Assembly: GCA_964035575.1 (NCBI GenBank)
Contig: OZ037861.1
Span: 434,001 to 498,000, forward strand
DNA from: Rhynchopus sp. YZ270_cl-10
Lineage: Eukaryota > Euglenozoa > Diplonemea > Diplonemida > Diplonemidae
DNA: 64,000 nt
Direction: 5' to 3'
A model generated the notes under the pieces. It was given only the letters and a program-made list of their open reading frames with translations. It did not search any database and had not been told where the DNA came from. Position 1 is the stretch's first letter, and every line of letters begins with the position of its first letter. Positions 51,819 to 62,957 of the stretch are shown here, one piece after another. Made by a program: the position numbers and the translations under genes.

Positions 51819-52617
51819 CAACTTACCTTCCTTCACCCCCCTGTAAGGGCAACCGTAGGTGAAGTAAGGTATAGTATTGAAATCGATGTGGGGGGGGAGT
51901 AAAGGGTCAATTTTACAAAACCAGATTTTGAGGAAAATTTTAGCCAAAAATGGGCCCCACGTATAAGGAACCGGGCTCATATTTCTCAAAATTTAAGTGG
52001 TCAATAAATTGTCCAATTTTCGAGATTGACCCCACCACTGCACGGGCGGAGCCCAAAAATGCAAATAAGGACCCTTTTTAATTTGTTCTCTTGAAATGTG
52101 TAATTTCATGTTTTCGCGAAAAAAATAACAACTGATCCTACAAGGGTTGAAGGAAGGTGGTTGAAAACAACAATAACAACAAGGACAAGTAATTGCTAAG
52201 AAAAAACGGGGTGTGCTGTGGAAAACTCCGCGCGATTTTCGAAACCACCGTAGCATCCTGGTGATTTGCTGGAGGTGCTGATGCGCCTGGTGTGATCGAT
52301 GTGTTGTAGTCTGTGCATTCTGTGTTCCTTCCGCACTGCTCCAACGACGACGACAATGTGGGGAGCCTGTGGACAAAAACGAGCTGGAACACGCCGAGCC
52401 TGCCGAGCCGACGTCCAACAACGCGATCGAGCACATGGTGCTGGACGAAGAGGAGAGCCCCACTGTTTGAACGTTCAGATGCTGGCGTCCCAGTGGGTCT
52501 GGCAGAAGAGCGTTAGCATACTTGCAGAAGAGCAGAATGCTGGGCGTGTTGTAGATTATTTCTACAGGATGGAGTTCCACATCACACCCCGTTTTTTTTC
52601 CGATAGCAATTACTTGT
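51819..52617. repeat. Left long direct repeat of the Penelope-like element
   Basis: This is one 262-bp unit (51819-52080) followed by a segment of about 540 bp beginning AATTTGTTCTCTTGAAATGT and ending CGATAGCAATTACTTG. The same two-part order recurs at 62696-63481. It corresponds to the LTR-like (pseudo-LTR) direct repeats known from Penelope-like elements. The segment holds short acidic open stretches but no recognised gene. Confidence 0.7.
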
Positions 52618-53939
52618 CAACTTACCTTCCTTCACCCCCCCTGTAAGGGCAACCGTAGGTGAAGTAAGGTATAGTATTGAAATCGATGTGGGGGGGGAGT
52701 AAAGGGTCAATTTTACAAAACCAGATTTTGAGGAAAATTTTAGCCGAAAATGGGCCCCACGTATAAGGAACCGGGCTCATATTTCTCAAAATTTAAGTGG
52801 TCAAAAAATTGTCCAATTTTCGAGATTGACCCCACCACTGCACGGGCGGAGCCCAAAAATGCAAATAAGGACCCTTTTTAATTTTCAACTTACCTTCCTT
52901 CACCCCCCCTGTAAGGGCAACCGTAGGTGAAGTAAGGTATAGTATTGAAATCGATGTGGGGGGGGAGTAAAGGGTCAATTTTACAAAACCAGATTTTGAG
53001 GAAAATTTTAGCCGAAAATGGGCCCCACGTATAAGGAACCGGGCTCATATTTCTCAAAATTTAAGTGGTCAAAAAATTGTCCAATTTTCGAGATTGACCC
53101 CACCACTGCACGGGCGGAGCCCAAAAATGCAAATAAGGACCCTTTTTCAACTTACCTTCCTTCACCCCCCCTGTAAGGGCAACCGTAGGTGAAGTAAGGT
53201 ATAGTATTGAAATCGATGTGGGGGGGGAGTAAAGGGTCAATTTTACAAAACCAGATTTTGAGGAAAATTTTAGCCGAAAATGGGCCCCACGTATAAGGAA
53301 CCGGGCTCATATTTCTCAAAATTTAAGTGGTCAAAAAATTGTCCAATTTTCGAGATTGACCCCACCACTGCACGGGCGGAGCCCAAAAATGCAAATAAGG
53401 ACCCTTTTTCAACTTACCTTCCTTCACCCCCCCTGTAAGGGCAACCGTAGGTGAAGTAAGGTATAGTATTGAAATCGATGTGGGGGGGGAGTAAAGGGTC
53501 AATTTTACAAAACCAGATTTTGAGGAAAATTTTAGCCGAAAATGGGCCCCACGTATAAGGAACCGGGCTCATATTTCTCAAAATTTAAGTGGTCAAAAAA
53601 TTGTCCAATTTTCGAGATTGACCCCACCACTGCACGGGCGGAGCCCAAAAATGCAAATAAGGACCCTTTTTAATTTTCAACTTACCTTCCTTCACCCCCC
53701 CTGTAAGGGCAACCGTAGGTGAAGTAAGGTATAGTATTGAAATCGATGTGGGGGGGGAGTAAAGGGTCAATTTTACAAAACCAGATTTTGAGGAAAATTT
53801 TAGCCGAAAATGGGCCCCACGTATAAGGAACCGGGCTCATATTTCTCAAAATTTAAGTGGTCAAAAAATTGTCCAATTTTCGAGATTGACCCCACCACTG
53901 CACGGGCGGAGCCCAAAAATGCAAATAAGGACCCTTTTT
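52618..53939. repeat. Left tandem array of 262-268-bp units
   Basis: Five units start at 52618, 52886, 53148, 53410 and 53678, all beginning CAACTTACCTTCCTTCACCC and ending AATAAGGACCCTTTTT. They differ mainly by an extra AATTTT at the end of some units. Sequence identity is near complete, so the amplification is recent. The end of the last unit runs into the reading frame of the retroelement. Confidence 0.9.
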
Positions 53940-56900
53940 CACACCAGTCTACCGAGCGTAAGGGGAAAGGTGCACCCCAACAACCGGCGGACAAAAACAA
54001 AAACAACACCCCCTCTGAGGACTATGATCCAAGGAGGAACTACAACCCGGCATTTATGCCGATGTACATGGAACATCCTTACCAACATGCCCCCCGCAAT
54101 GATGTACAAACAGAGTCCCAACAGACACAAACATCAAAGGAGGACATTAAAAAAGGAAACCCACGTCAGGATTCCAAAGAGAGATCCTCCGAGGAGCCCC
54201 GACAACAATCTGCAAAGCATGGCAAGGGAAAAAGCGCGCCCGAACAGCCAGCAGTGGACAGCCAACTCCCTGAACAAGGAAGGGCACACCATCACACAGA
54301 CTCTAAACCGAATCCGGAAGGACGAGACCGAGACAAAAGAACACCCCCACCTTCCAACAAAGGGAATAAAGGCCAAAACAAGGCCAGGGTCAACTCGGAG
54401 TCCAGGAAACGACCAGAAGTGAAGGTACCTGACACCGGGCAAAAAGGTAAAGGTAAAGGTAAAGGTAAAAAGACACCAAACCTGTCCAAACCTGATCCGA
54501 TACCCCAAAAAAGTGCAAAACCAGCAGCCACCACAAAGAAAGGAGCCTGGACAAAGGTCGAGGGAAAAAAGGGGAAAAATGAAAAAGTAAACCCTGCCTG
54601 TGCACCTAAGCCAAGCAAAGCTCCGGAGACTGCTAAAAGGGAAGACAACAACCCTTACAATGCTCTGTCGAAAGATAAAAAACGGAACCCTAAACGTGGA
54701 CAAAAGGAAACAAACAAACCTTCAAAACCACAAGGCCGACCAGAGGTTCTAAAAAACCCATGGCTCGCCACCCTCAAAAAGCAGCCCCCGAAAAAACATG
54801 GGGGTAAATACCTGGACTGGCAGGAAATTGAATCTACCTCCACAAAAGTTGCGGAACGGGTGAGAAAAAACCACCGGGAAGCTCTTATAAAGGGATGGAA
54901 TGCTAGAGGGGTCGATAAAGGCTTCCGACAATTCGATAAATGTAACGGCCCCCAAAGGGACACCGCAGGTGTGATCTATGCTCTGGCTAATGCAAGCGGG
55001 CATATTAAATACATCGGTCGAACCCATAGGACCATGAACGATCGCCACAGGGAACACTGGTATCGGAGGAATACCAAAAAAACAAAGCTGAACAAGCACA
55101 TATACAAAGAAGGTCACCCTTTGTATATAGTATGTCTGGAAGCGGTAAACCCCAAACTATGGAACGGGGACAGTGAATTCCAAAGGGCGGCAGCACATAT
55201 CGAAAGCTTCTGGATAGAGCACTTCCGCCCTTCCATGAACTCTTCAGAGCCATTCATTGCCTACAACGAGGACACAAAAACAAAAAACAAAGGCCAACAA
55301 AACAAAAAAATAAAGTCGAAACGACTCAAAGGAAGAAAAAGATCACTACCTGCCAACGCAACAAAGTCCTGGGTCGAATTTATCGACAGCAGGACAGGAG
55401 ACGCACGGGACGATAAAGTGACAGTACTCACGACAAAAGGGAACAATGAGAGTATCAGATCAAAATTACATGGTCTCTTAAACCTTCCCGCAGGAGTACT
55501 GCCCACTTACGACTTCTCAACCTGGACTAGGTCATTTACAAAAAGATGCCTATCCTGGATGAGAAGGTACATCCTCAGGGCGTGCCTCCCTAACTGCGTG
55601 GTGGAGTTGGAACAAAAGCTCCAAGAGCGACTTCTTACTTTACTCCCAGATAAAAAGAAGTCAAACAGCAAAGGTTGCAACTGGCTGAAAATCCTATTTA
55701 CACATCACTGCATAGACGAACTCAACCTAGGTAGTCTGAAACATGACACACACCTAAGGAAGATCTGCCCCGATCTGGCGGAATGGGAACGAACCAGAGT
55801 GTCCATACGACAAACGGCCCCACTAGCTTGTATCATACAAAACATCACAAAAGTCAGTATGAAAGCGGAGTGTGTCCCTCTTCCTAACGCACAGGACTGT
55901 CCGTGCCAACGATATATACCAGCCTCTAAAAAAGGAGAACATCTGTATGACATAGCAGATGAACTGGAATCTATATCCGATAAACTCAGAGCCCTCTTCA
56001 AAAGAGGCTCTAAGTATAGATTACACATGGACAAGACAGAAACCCGTGACGCGATCGAAACGGGAGTCAACGAGTACATCAACAAAATGGGATGGGTCGG
56101 ATCAGAATTCGCTAAAACATTACAACAAAAGATCCAGGAAAAGTTCTCCAAACTGCCCAATACCATGGAAAGCGAACGGGTCAGCATGAAGGAACTACGT
56201 AGCCTCCATGAAGACGTGGTTATTGGGGGAGTTGACAAAGCCAAACATAACTTTGGTGCTATTTGTCGCCCCTATTACCTGAGCCTTTTGCAACAGGAGC
56301 TCAGTGTGAACAACACGTTCGTCCCCTGGGAAGGGGATCAAACAACCCTCGTTGACGCCTTGAATGGGATTAACCGAAACCTCAAACTGAAAGAAGGGCA
56401 CGCTATCCCATACCTTTATGGAATAATGAAAAGACATAAAGGAAAGGGGGTTCGAAAGCTACGCTGGATAGCTGGAACCAGTACGCACCTCAACAAGAAA
56501 CCCTCAGACGATCCTAACGAGGCAAAGGACACCAACAAACGGTCCTCTCCACAAAACTGCATGTCATCTATGCACCAGGAAGCTTCGGGGATACTCAAAA
56601 CAGTGATGAGTGCCCTTAAAAATCAAGATCGAGCGGAAGAAGCAAAAACAGGCGTAAGAAAATTTTTCATTGTTGAGTCTATCGACGATGTTGCTGCAGT
56701 CATCAAGCAACATGAAAATGAACTTGCGAAACTAACGCCTAAAACTTTTGACTTTAGTGCGATGTATGGAACGATCCCTCAGGACCACGCCATACAACAG
56801 CTAAGTCAAGCGATCACCAGGGCTTTTGAATATATGGACAACAAAAGGCTTCAACGCCCATCAAGCAACAGGGCTAGAAAGAAAACCTTTGATTGGAGTT

Positions 56901-59900
56901 CAGAAGAGGAACCAAAGTTTGGTCTCAAAACCTACAACCTAAAGGAAGTCATCGATCTTGTTAGCTTCGTAGTAAAAAACTCGTACGTGAAAAACGGCGA
57001 GTGTATTCGGAAGCAACAAAAAGGTCTCCCGACAGGGGGTAATGCAAGCCCTGATATTGCAAACCTCTTCTGCTACAACATAGAATACAACTATGTGTCT
57101 AGCCTCAACATAGAGGAACAGAGAAAGCTCTCCACCACATCGAGATTCATCGACGACATGCTCATGTGGGGCACGCAACCGCCACCGGCAGAGCTATACG
57201 GGATGGAATACCTTGAAACCTCTCACGAAGAGGATAAGGTTACGTTCCTGGGAATGATGATCCGTATACAGAGATATCTTGACTCTGTGAAGCCAAGGGT
57301 GCGGTTAAGCGTCTATAATAAGGAGCTTGACTGGGTGGATTTCTCACCCTTAAAGTATACATCAGTATACAGCACTGCCCCACGCAAACAAATACGGGGA
57401 GTTCTTACTGGTGCAGTTCTGCGTGCCAACACCATCTGTAATAATCTTCCAGATTTTAAGATGGAATGCCAACGCGTCCTGTATCACCTCTTTAGCAGAG
57501 GTCATGACCCTGGCTTCTTGACACCCACATGGAAGAATGTGATCAAAAGACTGTACTCTAACTTCCCAAAAGAGTTAAGCGACTGTATGAAATTATTTAC
57601 TGTTGTCGTCAATCGGTACAAAGCAGAAAAGCCAATGTGGCCAGAACAAGAACATATCGGTGGCAAAGTGCCTGTACCACCTAAAAAATCAACAGCCAAG
57701 GACGCAGCAAAAGAATCGGAACCCCTTCCTGCAATGCCGTCCTTATCCCCATCTCCTACAAGAACTACGAAAAGTAATGAGGAACGGGATGACATGGACC
57801 TGGATCTGGAAAAAAGCCCCATGCATCCCGAAAGCAGTCGCCCACTTGAGTCACCTCAGGGAGTTCCAGCGTCACAACAAGAGACGAAGGAAACAGAGGA
57901 CCAACAATACTCAACGCAGGGGGATGAGGACTACTGTCCAATGCCGTTCCTAAATAACGTAAATAAAAAACAAACAAAAAACACCTCGGGCAAGGCACCA
58001 CTGAACGTAACAGCAAGAAAAGCTGGACTAGGACCAGGCTATCATACACCCCAAGCTTTCAAAAAAGGTAACGATAATAGACGACCGGATGTTAAGTCAA
58101 CCACTGATTTCCCTCCGCTATCGAAAGAACAAACGCGATCTAACCCCTTCCCTACGACACGGACAACAAAAACAAACCGTGTCCCCAACAACGATGACAC
58201 AACAAACAAAGATCACGCGGTTCCCATACCTGACCCAACTCCCGGGCCTGACCCTATGACGTACATCCGTGAATGGATAAGCACCCTGAGCATACAAAGT
58301 TCTGTGCCAAGATCAAAACAAGCCCACCCAAGACTTGACAATGATGGCACGAAGAACCTATGTTATATCAATACAATGATACAGATGCTGCTGCCAACAT
58401 ATCTAAGCCACCTGCGACACTTGCCAACCCCTGAAGGTGATACATGTTCTTCAAGCATACACCTACTACAAGCCTTTATGGCGATGGGTAAGGAGGCGGA
58501 ACACGCTGATGGGATTAGAAAATTGCTTCAGTTCAATAAAGGAACCGTAGAGGACCTTCATGAAGCCACGGTACAACTGCTGGATAACCTGAGCGAAACA
58601 TGGGACACATGGTCAGAATTCAAGAAGGACAAAAAATCCCTGTGGGACCAGGTAGAATACCTTCGTACGTTTACATGTGAATGCGGACGCTCCTCAAGCA
58701 CGATCACAAAGGAAAATATGATCAATGTCTCTATTCCAGATCAGCCAAGGTACAGCTTTGAGAGTCTCATGAATTCCGAAATAGAAAATACAAAGATGTT
58801 CCAAAGAGACTGCGTGAACCCTTATTGTGACCGGAGAAGATGCCGAGAAAAGGTCGTCACGCGGATCCCTCTCAATATCATTGTGGCCCTTAAAAAATAC
58901 TCCTACACCCAAGATAATAAGGCCATTAAGAAAACGCTTAAATGTCATATCCCTCGCAGCGTAATCTTAAACGGTCACACATATTTCCTCGAAACTGCGG
59001 GAATCCACCAAGGTCCGTCGGCAACAACTGGTCATACAGGATTCAACACGCTGTTGGATGACCAATACCAGTATGCAATCAATGAGCGTTGCACGACAGA
59101 GCTTCTACAAAAAGAAGGGTACTTACTGGTGTTTAGGAGAGAGAAACCCAAGATCAATGGAACGCACCCTCCGACGCCAAACAGTGTACCCAATACCCCA
59201 TACGGTAGCGAAAAGGAACCACGAGGTCCAACAGACCCCATTCCAAGCGCACAAGAGACCAAAACGTTCATAGCGAAGCCACCATCCACAGTAACCCATA
59301 AACAACAGGCAGCACCTAAAGTGGTAACTTACTGTGCGTCTCCGGTCAAACAGGCACCTCCCCCTTCTGTTACACCGGTTGCGAAACAGAGGGGTGCCCC
59401 CCCGTCAGTTGCCTTTGGATGCGGACAACAAAACGCCACTCCTTCCACAAAAGGAAAAAGCATGGACTTGGATGAAAATGTGTGGACAAAAAGTACTCTC
59501 AGGGAGAAACAAACCCCTATGAGACAAACAAGACCACCCGCAACGCCAATGACCGAAAGACATGTTGCTACCCCGGATATCAACATGAACCTCTTTACGT
59601 CGCCATACAATGAACAGAGACCAGGGGCACCTACCCCAATGAGAACAGGGAACCCTGAACTGCCCCAATATGGCACATCAACGTCTTTCACGCCTACAAA
59701 GCAACCGGTGCAACAGGAAGCATGGAGTACAACAGAGACAATGCCTCCACCACCCATGCCTCCCCCAACAAAGGCACAAACGCCCAGGGTGCAGCCAAAC
59801 GGCACAATGGAAGACGAAGCCCCTCCAACAAAGGGTTATGCAACACGTCCTCCTCCGCCAACAACGGCACATACACCTAGGATGCAACAAAGCGGCACAA

Positions 59901-60910
59901 TGGAAGACGAAGCACCTCCAACGAGGGTCTATGCACCGCGTCCTCCTCCACCACCGCCACCTCCAACGGTGCCTCCTGAGGAGAGACAAGCAAGGACCAC
60001 CGACGTTTTTTTCACATGTAAAAATGAAACTATTAAGAAAAAAGCATATCGATGGGACGAAATAGCATCCCCCGAAGGTGGAAGAAAGCGCAAAACTAGA
60101 GAGAACAAATGGACGCATGTCCCACCGAAGGGCACAAAGGCAAAAACACCCCAGCGGAAACATACGGCTTTAGTCGAACAGAACCAAAAGGGTACTAACA
60201 AGGCAGACCAAAAAGGAACGAAAAGGAAAACCAGGGCAACGGAAACTCCGAGCAAAAGCTCTGACCTCTTCAAATCACGTAGAGTGGACGCTGAGAAGCC
60301 CTCTGACCTCTCTAAAAGCCCTCAAACGACACAGGAGTCTCCAACGAAGGGTACAGCCTTACAGGAACCCGAAGAAGCTTATGAGTCGCAGAATCCATAC
60401 ACAAAACTTGCACGCAAAAAAAATAAAAGGAAGGAACACGACTCCGTACGGGCTTCACCTGGACATCTCCTCAAAAAGGCTAAAAAACAAGAGGCCACTG
60501 AGGAGCAAAGGACCAAGCAAAAAATCCAGGCCGAAACAAGGCCTACACCAAACAAGATACCGGAGAAAACTGGTCCAATAATGTGTCAGGGATGTGAAAG
60601 ATACTCCACAATTGGGGATGACACAATATTCACGGAGGAACTCTTAAAGAAGCATCAACGACGGTGTAAGGGATGGCGGGAGATGATGAAGTCTCCTGAA
60701 GTTTCGGAAGCATCCGGAGACGAAGCCATTTTCGAGGACTCCGAATCACAATCTGATTCCGAGCCTTCACTGGACTCCTGTGAAACTGACTTGACACGAT
60801 TAACGTGCTCACTCTGTGGCAAAGGAACAACTAAAAAAGGACAGGCCTTTACCCCTTCTTCCTTAAAAAACCACAAAAGGCACTGCAAACTTTGGTCTGA
60901 TGCAATATAA
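53810..60910 (+). CDS. Penelope-like retroelement protein: GIY-YIG endonuclease, reverse transcriptase, USP peptidase, zinc fingers
   Basis: This is one open frame of up to 2366 residues. The true start may be later (for example MPMYMEHPYQ at about 54057), because the first 45 codons lie in the tandem unit. A basic low-complexity region comes first. A GIY-YIG endonuclease follows at about 385-480 (GVIYALANASGHIKYIGRTH). The reverse transcriptase has IPYLYGIMKRHKG, motif A FDFSAMYGTIP (about 978), motif B GLPTGGNASPDIANL (about 1072) and motif C RFIDDML (about 1113). A C19-type deubiquitinase has a Cys box KNLCYINTMIQML (Cys1518), zinc-ribbon Cys (FTCECG, CVNPYC) and a His box TTGHTGFNTLLDD (His1742, ending YLLVF). 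A Pro-rich stretch and two CxxC...H-x4-C fingers (about 2258 and 2332) complete it. The endonuclease at the N-terminus places it with the permuted Chlamys/Naiad-type Penelope-like elements. It looks whole and possibly active. Confidence 0.9.
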   Translation: MGPTYKEPGSYFSKFKWSKNCPIFEIDPTTARAEPKNANKDPFSHQSTERKGKGAPQQPADKNKNNTPSEDYDPRRNYNPAFMPMYMEHPYQHAPRNDVQTESQQTQTSKEDIKKGNPRQDSKERSSEEPRQQSAKHGKGKSAPEQPAVDSQLPEQGRAHHHTDSKPNPEGRDRDKRTPPPSNKGNKGQNKARVNSESRKRPEVKVPDTGQKGKGKGKGKKTPNLSKPDPIPQKSAKPAATTKKGAWTKVEGKKGKNEKVNPACAPKPSKAPETAKREDNNPYNALSKDKKRNPKRGQKETNKPSKPQGRPEVLKNPWLATLKKQPPKKHGGKYLDWQEIESTSTKVAERVRKNHREALIKGWNARGVDKGFRQFDKCNGPQRDTAGVIYALANASGHIKYIGRTHRTMNDRHREHWYRRNTKKTKLNKHIYKEGHPLYIVCLEAVNPKLWNGDSEFQRAAAHIESFWIEHFRPSMNSSEPFIAYNEDTKTKNKGQQNKKIKSKRLKGRKRSLPANATKSWVEFIDSRTGDARDDKVTVLTTKGNNESIRSKLHGLLNLPAGVLPTYDFSTWTRSFTKRCLSWMRRYILRACLPNCVVELEQKLQERLLTLLPDKKKSNSKGCNWLKILFTHHCIDELNLGSLKHDTHLRKICPDLAEWERTRVSIRQTAPLACIIQNITKVSMKAECVPLPNAQDCPCQRYIPASKKGEHLYDIADELESISDKLRALFKRGSKYRLHMDKTETRDAIETGVNEYINKMGWVGSEFAKTLQQKIQEKFSKLPNTMESERVSMKELRSLHEDVVIGGVDKAKHNFGAICRPYYLSLLQQELSVNNTFVPWEGDQTTLVDALNGINRNLKLKEGHAIPYLYGIMKRHKGKGVRKLRWIAGTSTHLNKKPSDDPNEAKDTNKRSSPQNCMSSMHQEASGILKTVMSALKNQDRAEEAKTGVRKFFIVESIDDVAAVIKQHENELAKLTPKTFDFSAMYGTIPQDHAIQQLSQAITRAFEYMDNKRLQRPSSNRARKKTFDWSSEEEPKFGLKTYNLKEVIDLVSFVVKNSYVKNGECIRKQQKGLPTGGNASPDIANLFCYNIEYNYVSSLNIEEQRKLSTTSRFIDDMLMWGTQPPPAELYGMEYLETSHEEDKVTFLGMMIRIQRYLDSVKPRVRLSVYNKELDWVDFSPLKYTSVYSTAPRKQIRGVLTGAVLRANTICNNLPDFKMECQRVLYHLFSRGHDPGFLTPTWKNVIKRLYSNFPKELSDCMKLFTVVVNRYKAEKPMWPEQEHIGGKVPVPPKKSTAKDAAKESEPLPAMPSLSPSPTRTTKSNEERDDMDLDLEKSPMHPESSRPLESPQGVPASQQETKETEDQQYSTQGDEDYCPMPFLNNVNKKQTKNTSGKAPLNVTARKAGLGPGYHTPQAFKKGNDNRRPDVKSTTDFPPLSKEQTRSNPFPTTRTTKTNRVPNNDDTTNKDHAVPIPDPTPGPDPMTYIREWISTLSIQSSVPRSKQAHPRLDNDGTKNLCYINTMIQMLLPTYLSHLRHLPTPEGDTCSSSIHLLQAFMAMGKEAEHADGIRKLLQFNKGTVEDLHEATVQLLDNLSETWDTWSEFKKDKKSLWDQVEYLRTFTCECGRSSSTITKENMINVSIPDQPRYSFESLMNSEIENTKMFQRDCVNPYCDRRRCREKVVTRIPLNIIVALKKYSYTQDNKAIKKTLKCHIPRSVILNGHTYFLETAGIHQGPSATTGHTGFNTLLDDQYQYAINERCTTELLQKEGYLLVFRREKPKINGTHPPTPNSVPNTPYGSEKEPRGPTDPIPSAQETKTFIAKPPSTVTHKQQAAPKVVTYCASPVKQAPPPSVTPVAKQRGAPPSVAFGCGQQNATPSTKGKSMDLDENVWTKSTLREKQTPMRQTRPPATPMTERHVATPDINMNLFTSPYNEQRPGAPTPMRTGNPELPQYGTSTSFTPTKQPVQQEAWSTTETMPPPPMPPPTKAQTPRVQPNGTMEDEAPPTKGYATRPPPPTTAHTPRMQQSGTMEDEAPPTRVYAPRPPPPPPPPTVPPEERQARTTDVFFTCKNETIKKKAYRWDEIASPEGGRKRKTRENKWTHVPPKGTKAKTPQRKHTALVEQNQKGTNKADQKGTKRKTRATETPSKSSDLFKSRRVDAEKPSDLSKSPQTTQESPTKGTALQEPEEAYESQNPYTKLARKKNKRKEHDSVRASPGHLLKKAKKQEATEEQRTKQKIQAETRPTPNKIPEKTGPIMCQGCERYSTIGDDTIFTEELLKKHQRRCKGWREMMKSPEVSEASGDEAIFEDSESQSDSEPSLDSCETDLTRLTCSLCGKGTTKKGQAFTPSSLKNHKRHCKLWSDAI

Positions 60911-61100
60911 CCTTTCATTCGTCTCAACAGAGTACGAACAAAGGGCCCTAGGTGAGGCGGGCGACGATCACCTGACAATCAAATATCTCCTCTTCTCTTT
61001 TTCTTTTATTGTGTGTACCCTACAAAACTTTATGGATAATGGCTGTTGCTCCATTTTTCCTTTTTTCTTTTTTTCTCCTTTTTTTTTTTTGAAAGCATGA

Positions 61101-61212
61101 AAAGAACTAATATGAACCTCTTCCTCTCTGATGACTGAGGAGGGTCTTCGGACCCTGGCCGCGTGAGGTTCTTAGTTTTTCGCAGGTCAGAGGATTAGCG
61201 GCCGAAACCTGC
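61101..61212 (+). ncRNA. Candidate pseudoknotted RNA downstream of the retroelement ORF
   Basis: Four helices can form. ACTAA and GAACCTC (61106-61120) pair with GAGGTTCTTAGT (61165-61176). AGGGTC-TTCG-GACCCT (61141-61156) is a hairpin. GGCCGC (61157-61162) pairs with GCGGCC (61198-61203). GCAGGT (61182-61187) pairs with ACCTGC (61207-61212). The third helix crosses the others, making a pseudoknot. CTGATGA (61128-61134) and GAAA (61204-61207) are hammerhead core sequences. It may act in element processing or target-primed reverse transcription. Confidence 0.4.
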
Positions 61213-61391
61213 AAAACACACAAACATTTACAGACAGCACAAGGCATGGATTAAATCGTCATCTCAAAAAGTAACGTACCTTGTCTTAACGACCCTTGGT
61301 CATGCTGCAAAAGTAAACAAACAAATAAGCAAAAAAGTACAAAATAAAGTAGCAAAAGCAAAAACAAAACAAAACAAAACAAACTTTCAAA

Positions 61392-62957
61392 CCCCCCTGT
61401 AAGGGCAACCGTAGGTGAAGTAAGGTATAGTATTGAAATCGATGTGGGGGGGGAGTAAAGGGTCAATTTTACAAAACCAGATTTTGAGGAAAATTTTAGC
61501 CGAAAATGGGCCCCACGTATAAGGAACCGGGCTCATATTTCTCAAAATTTAAGTGGTCAAAAAATTGTCCAATTTTCGAGATTGACCCCACCACTGCACG
61601 GGCGGAGCCCAAAAATGCAAATAAGGACCCTTTTTAATTTTCAACTTACCTTCCTTCACCCCCCCTGTAAGGGCAACCGTAGGTGAAGTAAGGTATAGTA
61701 TTGAAATCGATGTGGGGGGGGAGTAAAGGGTCAATTTTACAAAACCAGATTTTGAGGAAAATTTTAGCCGAAAATGGGCCCCACGTATAAGGAACCGGGC
61801 TCATATTTCTCAAAATTTAAGTGGTCAAAAAATTGTCCAATTTTCGAGATTGACCCCACCACTGCACGGGCGGAGCCCAAAAATGCAAATAAGGACCCTT
61901 TTTAATTTTCAACTTACCTTCCTTCACCCCTGTAAGGGCAACCGTAGGTGAAGTAAGGTATAGTATTGAAATCGATGTGGGGGGGGAGTAAAGGGTCAAT
62001 TTTACAAAACCAGATTTTGAGGAAAATTTTAGCCGAAAATGGGCCCCACGTATAAGGAACCGGGCTCATATTTCTCAAAATTTAAGTGGTCAAAAAATTG
62101 TCCAATTTTCGAGATTGACCCCACCACTGCACGGGCGGAGCCCAAAAATGCAAATAAGGACCCTTTTTCAACTTACCTTCCTTCACCCCCCCTGTAAGGG
62201 CAACCGTAGGTGAAGTAAGGTATAGTATTGAAATCGATGTGGGGGGGGAGTAAAGGGTCAATTTTACAAAACCAGATTTTGAGGAAAATTTTAGCCGAAA
62301 ATGGGCCCCACGTATAAGGAACCGGGCTCATATTTCTCAAAATTTAAGTGGTCAAAAAATTGTCCAATTTTCGAGATTGACCCCACCACTGCACGGGCGG
62401 AGCCCAAAAATGCAAATAAGGACCCTTTTTAATTTTCAACTTACCTTCCTTCACCCCTGTAAGGGCAACCGTAGGTGAAGTAAGGTATAGTATTGAAATC
62501 GATGTGGGGGGGGAGTAAAGGGTCAATTTTACAAAACCAGATTTTGAGGAAAATTTTAGCCGAAAATGGGCCCCACGTATAAGGAACCGGGCTCATATTT
62601 CTCAAAATTTAAGTGGTCAAAAAATTGTCCAATTTTCGAGATTGACCCCACCACTGCACGGGCGGAGCCCAAAAATGCAAATAAGGACCCTTTTTCAACT
62701 TACCTTCCTTCACCCCCCCTGTAAGGGCAACCGTAGGTGAAGTAAGGTATAGTATTGAAATCGATGTGGGGGGGGAGTAAAGGGTCAATTTTACAAAACC
62801 AGATTTTGAGGAAAAATTTAGCCGAAAATGGGCCCCACGTATAAGGAACCGGGCTCATATTTCTCAAAATTTAAGTGGTCAAAAAATTGTCCAATTTTCG
62901 AGATTGACCCCACCACTGCACGGGCGGAGCCCAAAAATGCAAATAAGGACCCTTTTT
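61392..62957. repeat. Right tandem array of 259-268-bp units
   Basis: Six units lie in the same orientation as the left array. The first is truncated at its 5' side (61392); the others start at 61642, 61910, 62169, 62437 and 62696. Two units (61910 and 62437) have a shorter C run. An AACAAAACAAAAC stretch just before the array may be the 3' end of the transcribed element. Confidence 0.9.

Noticed and set aside
51819-53939. Classical hammerhead ribozyme within the tandem units
   Set aside because: No CTGANGA followed by a stem and GAA was found on either strand of the 262-268-bp unit.
61101-61212. TPP riboswitch or C/D box snoRNA
   Set aside because: A CTGAGG and a TGATGA are present, but the TPP ACCTGATCTGG core is missing, and no separate D box with a terminal stem fits a C/D snoRNA.
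52793-62526. Repeated 60-61-codon minus-strand ORFs (MTLYSPPTSISILYLTSPTV type)
   Set aside because: They are identical because they lie in the tandem units, and they have no domain or codon bias. The units are non-coding apart from the final one, which leads into the retroelement frame.
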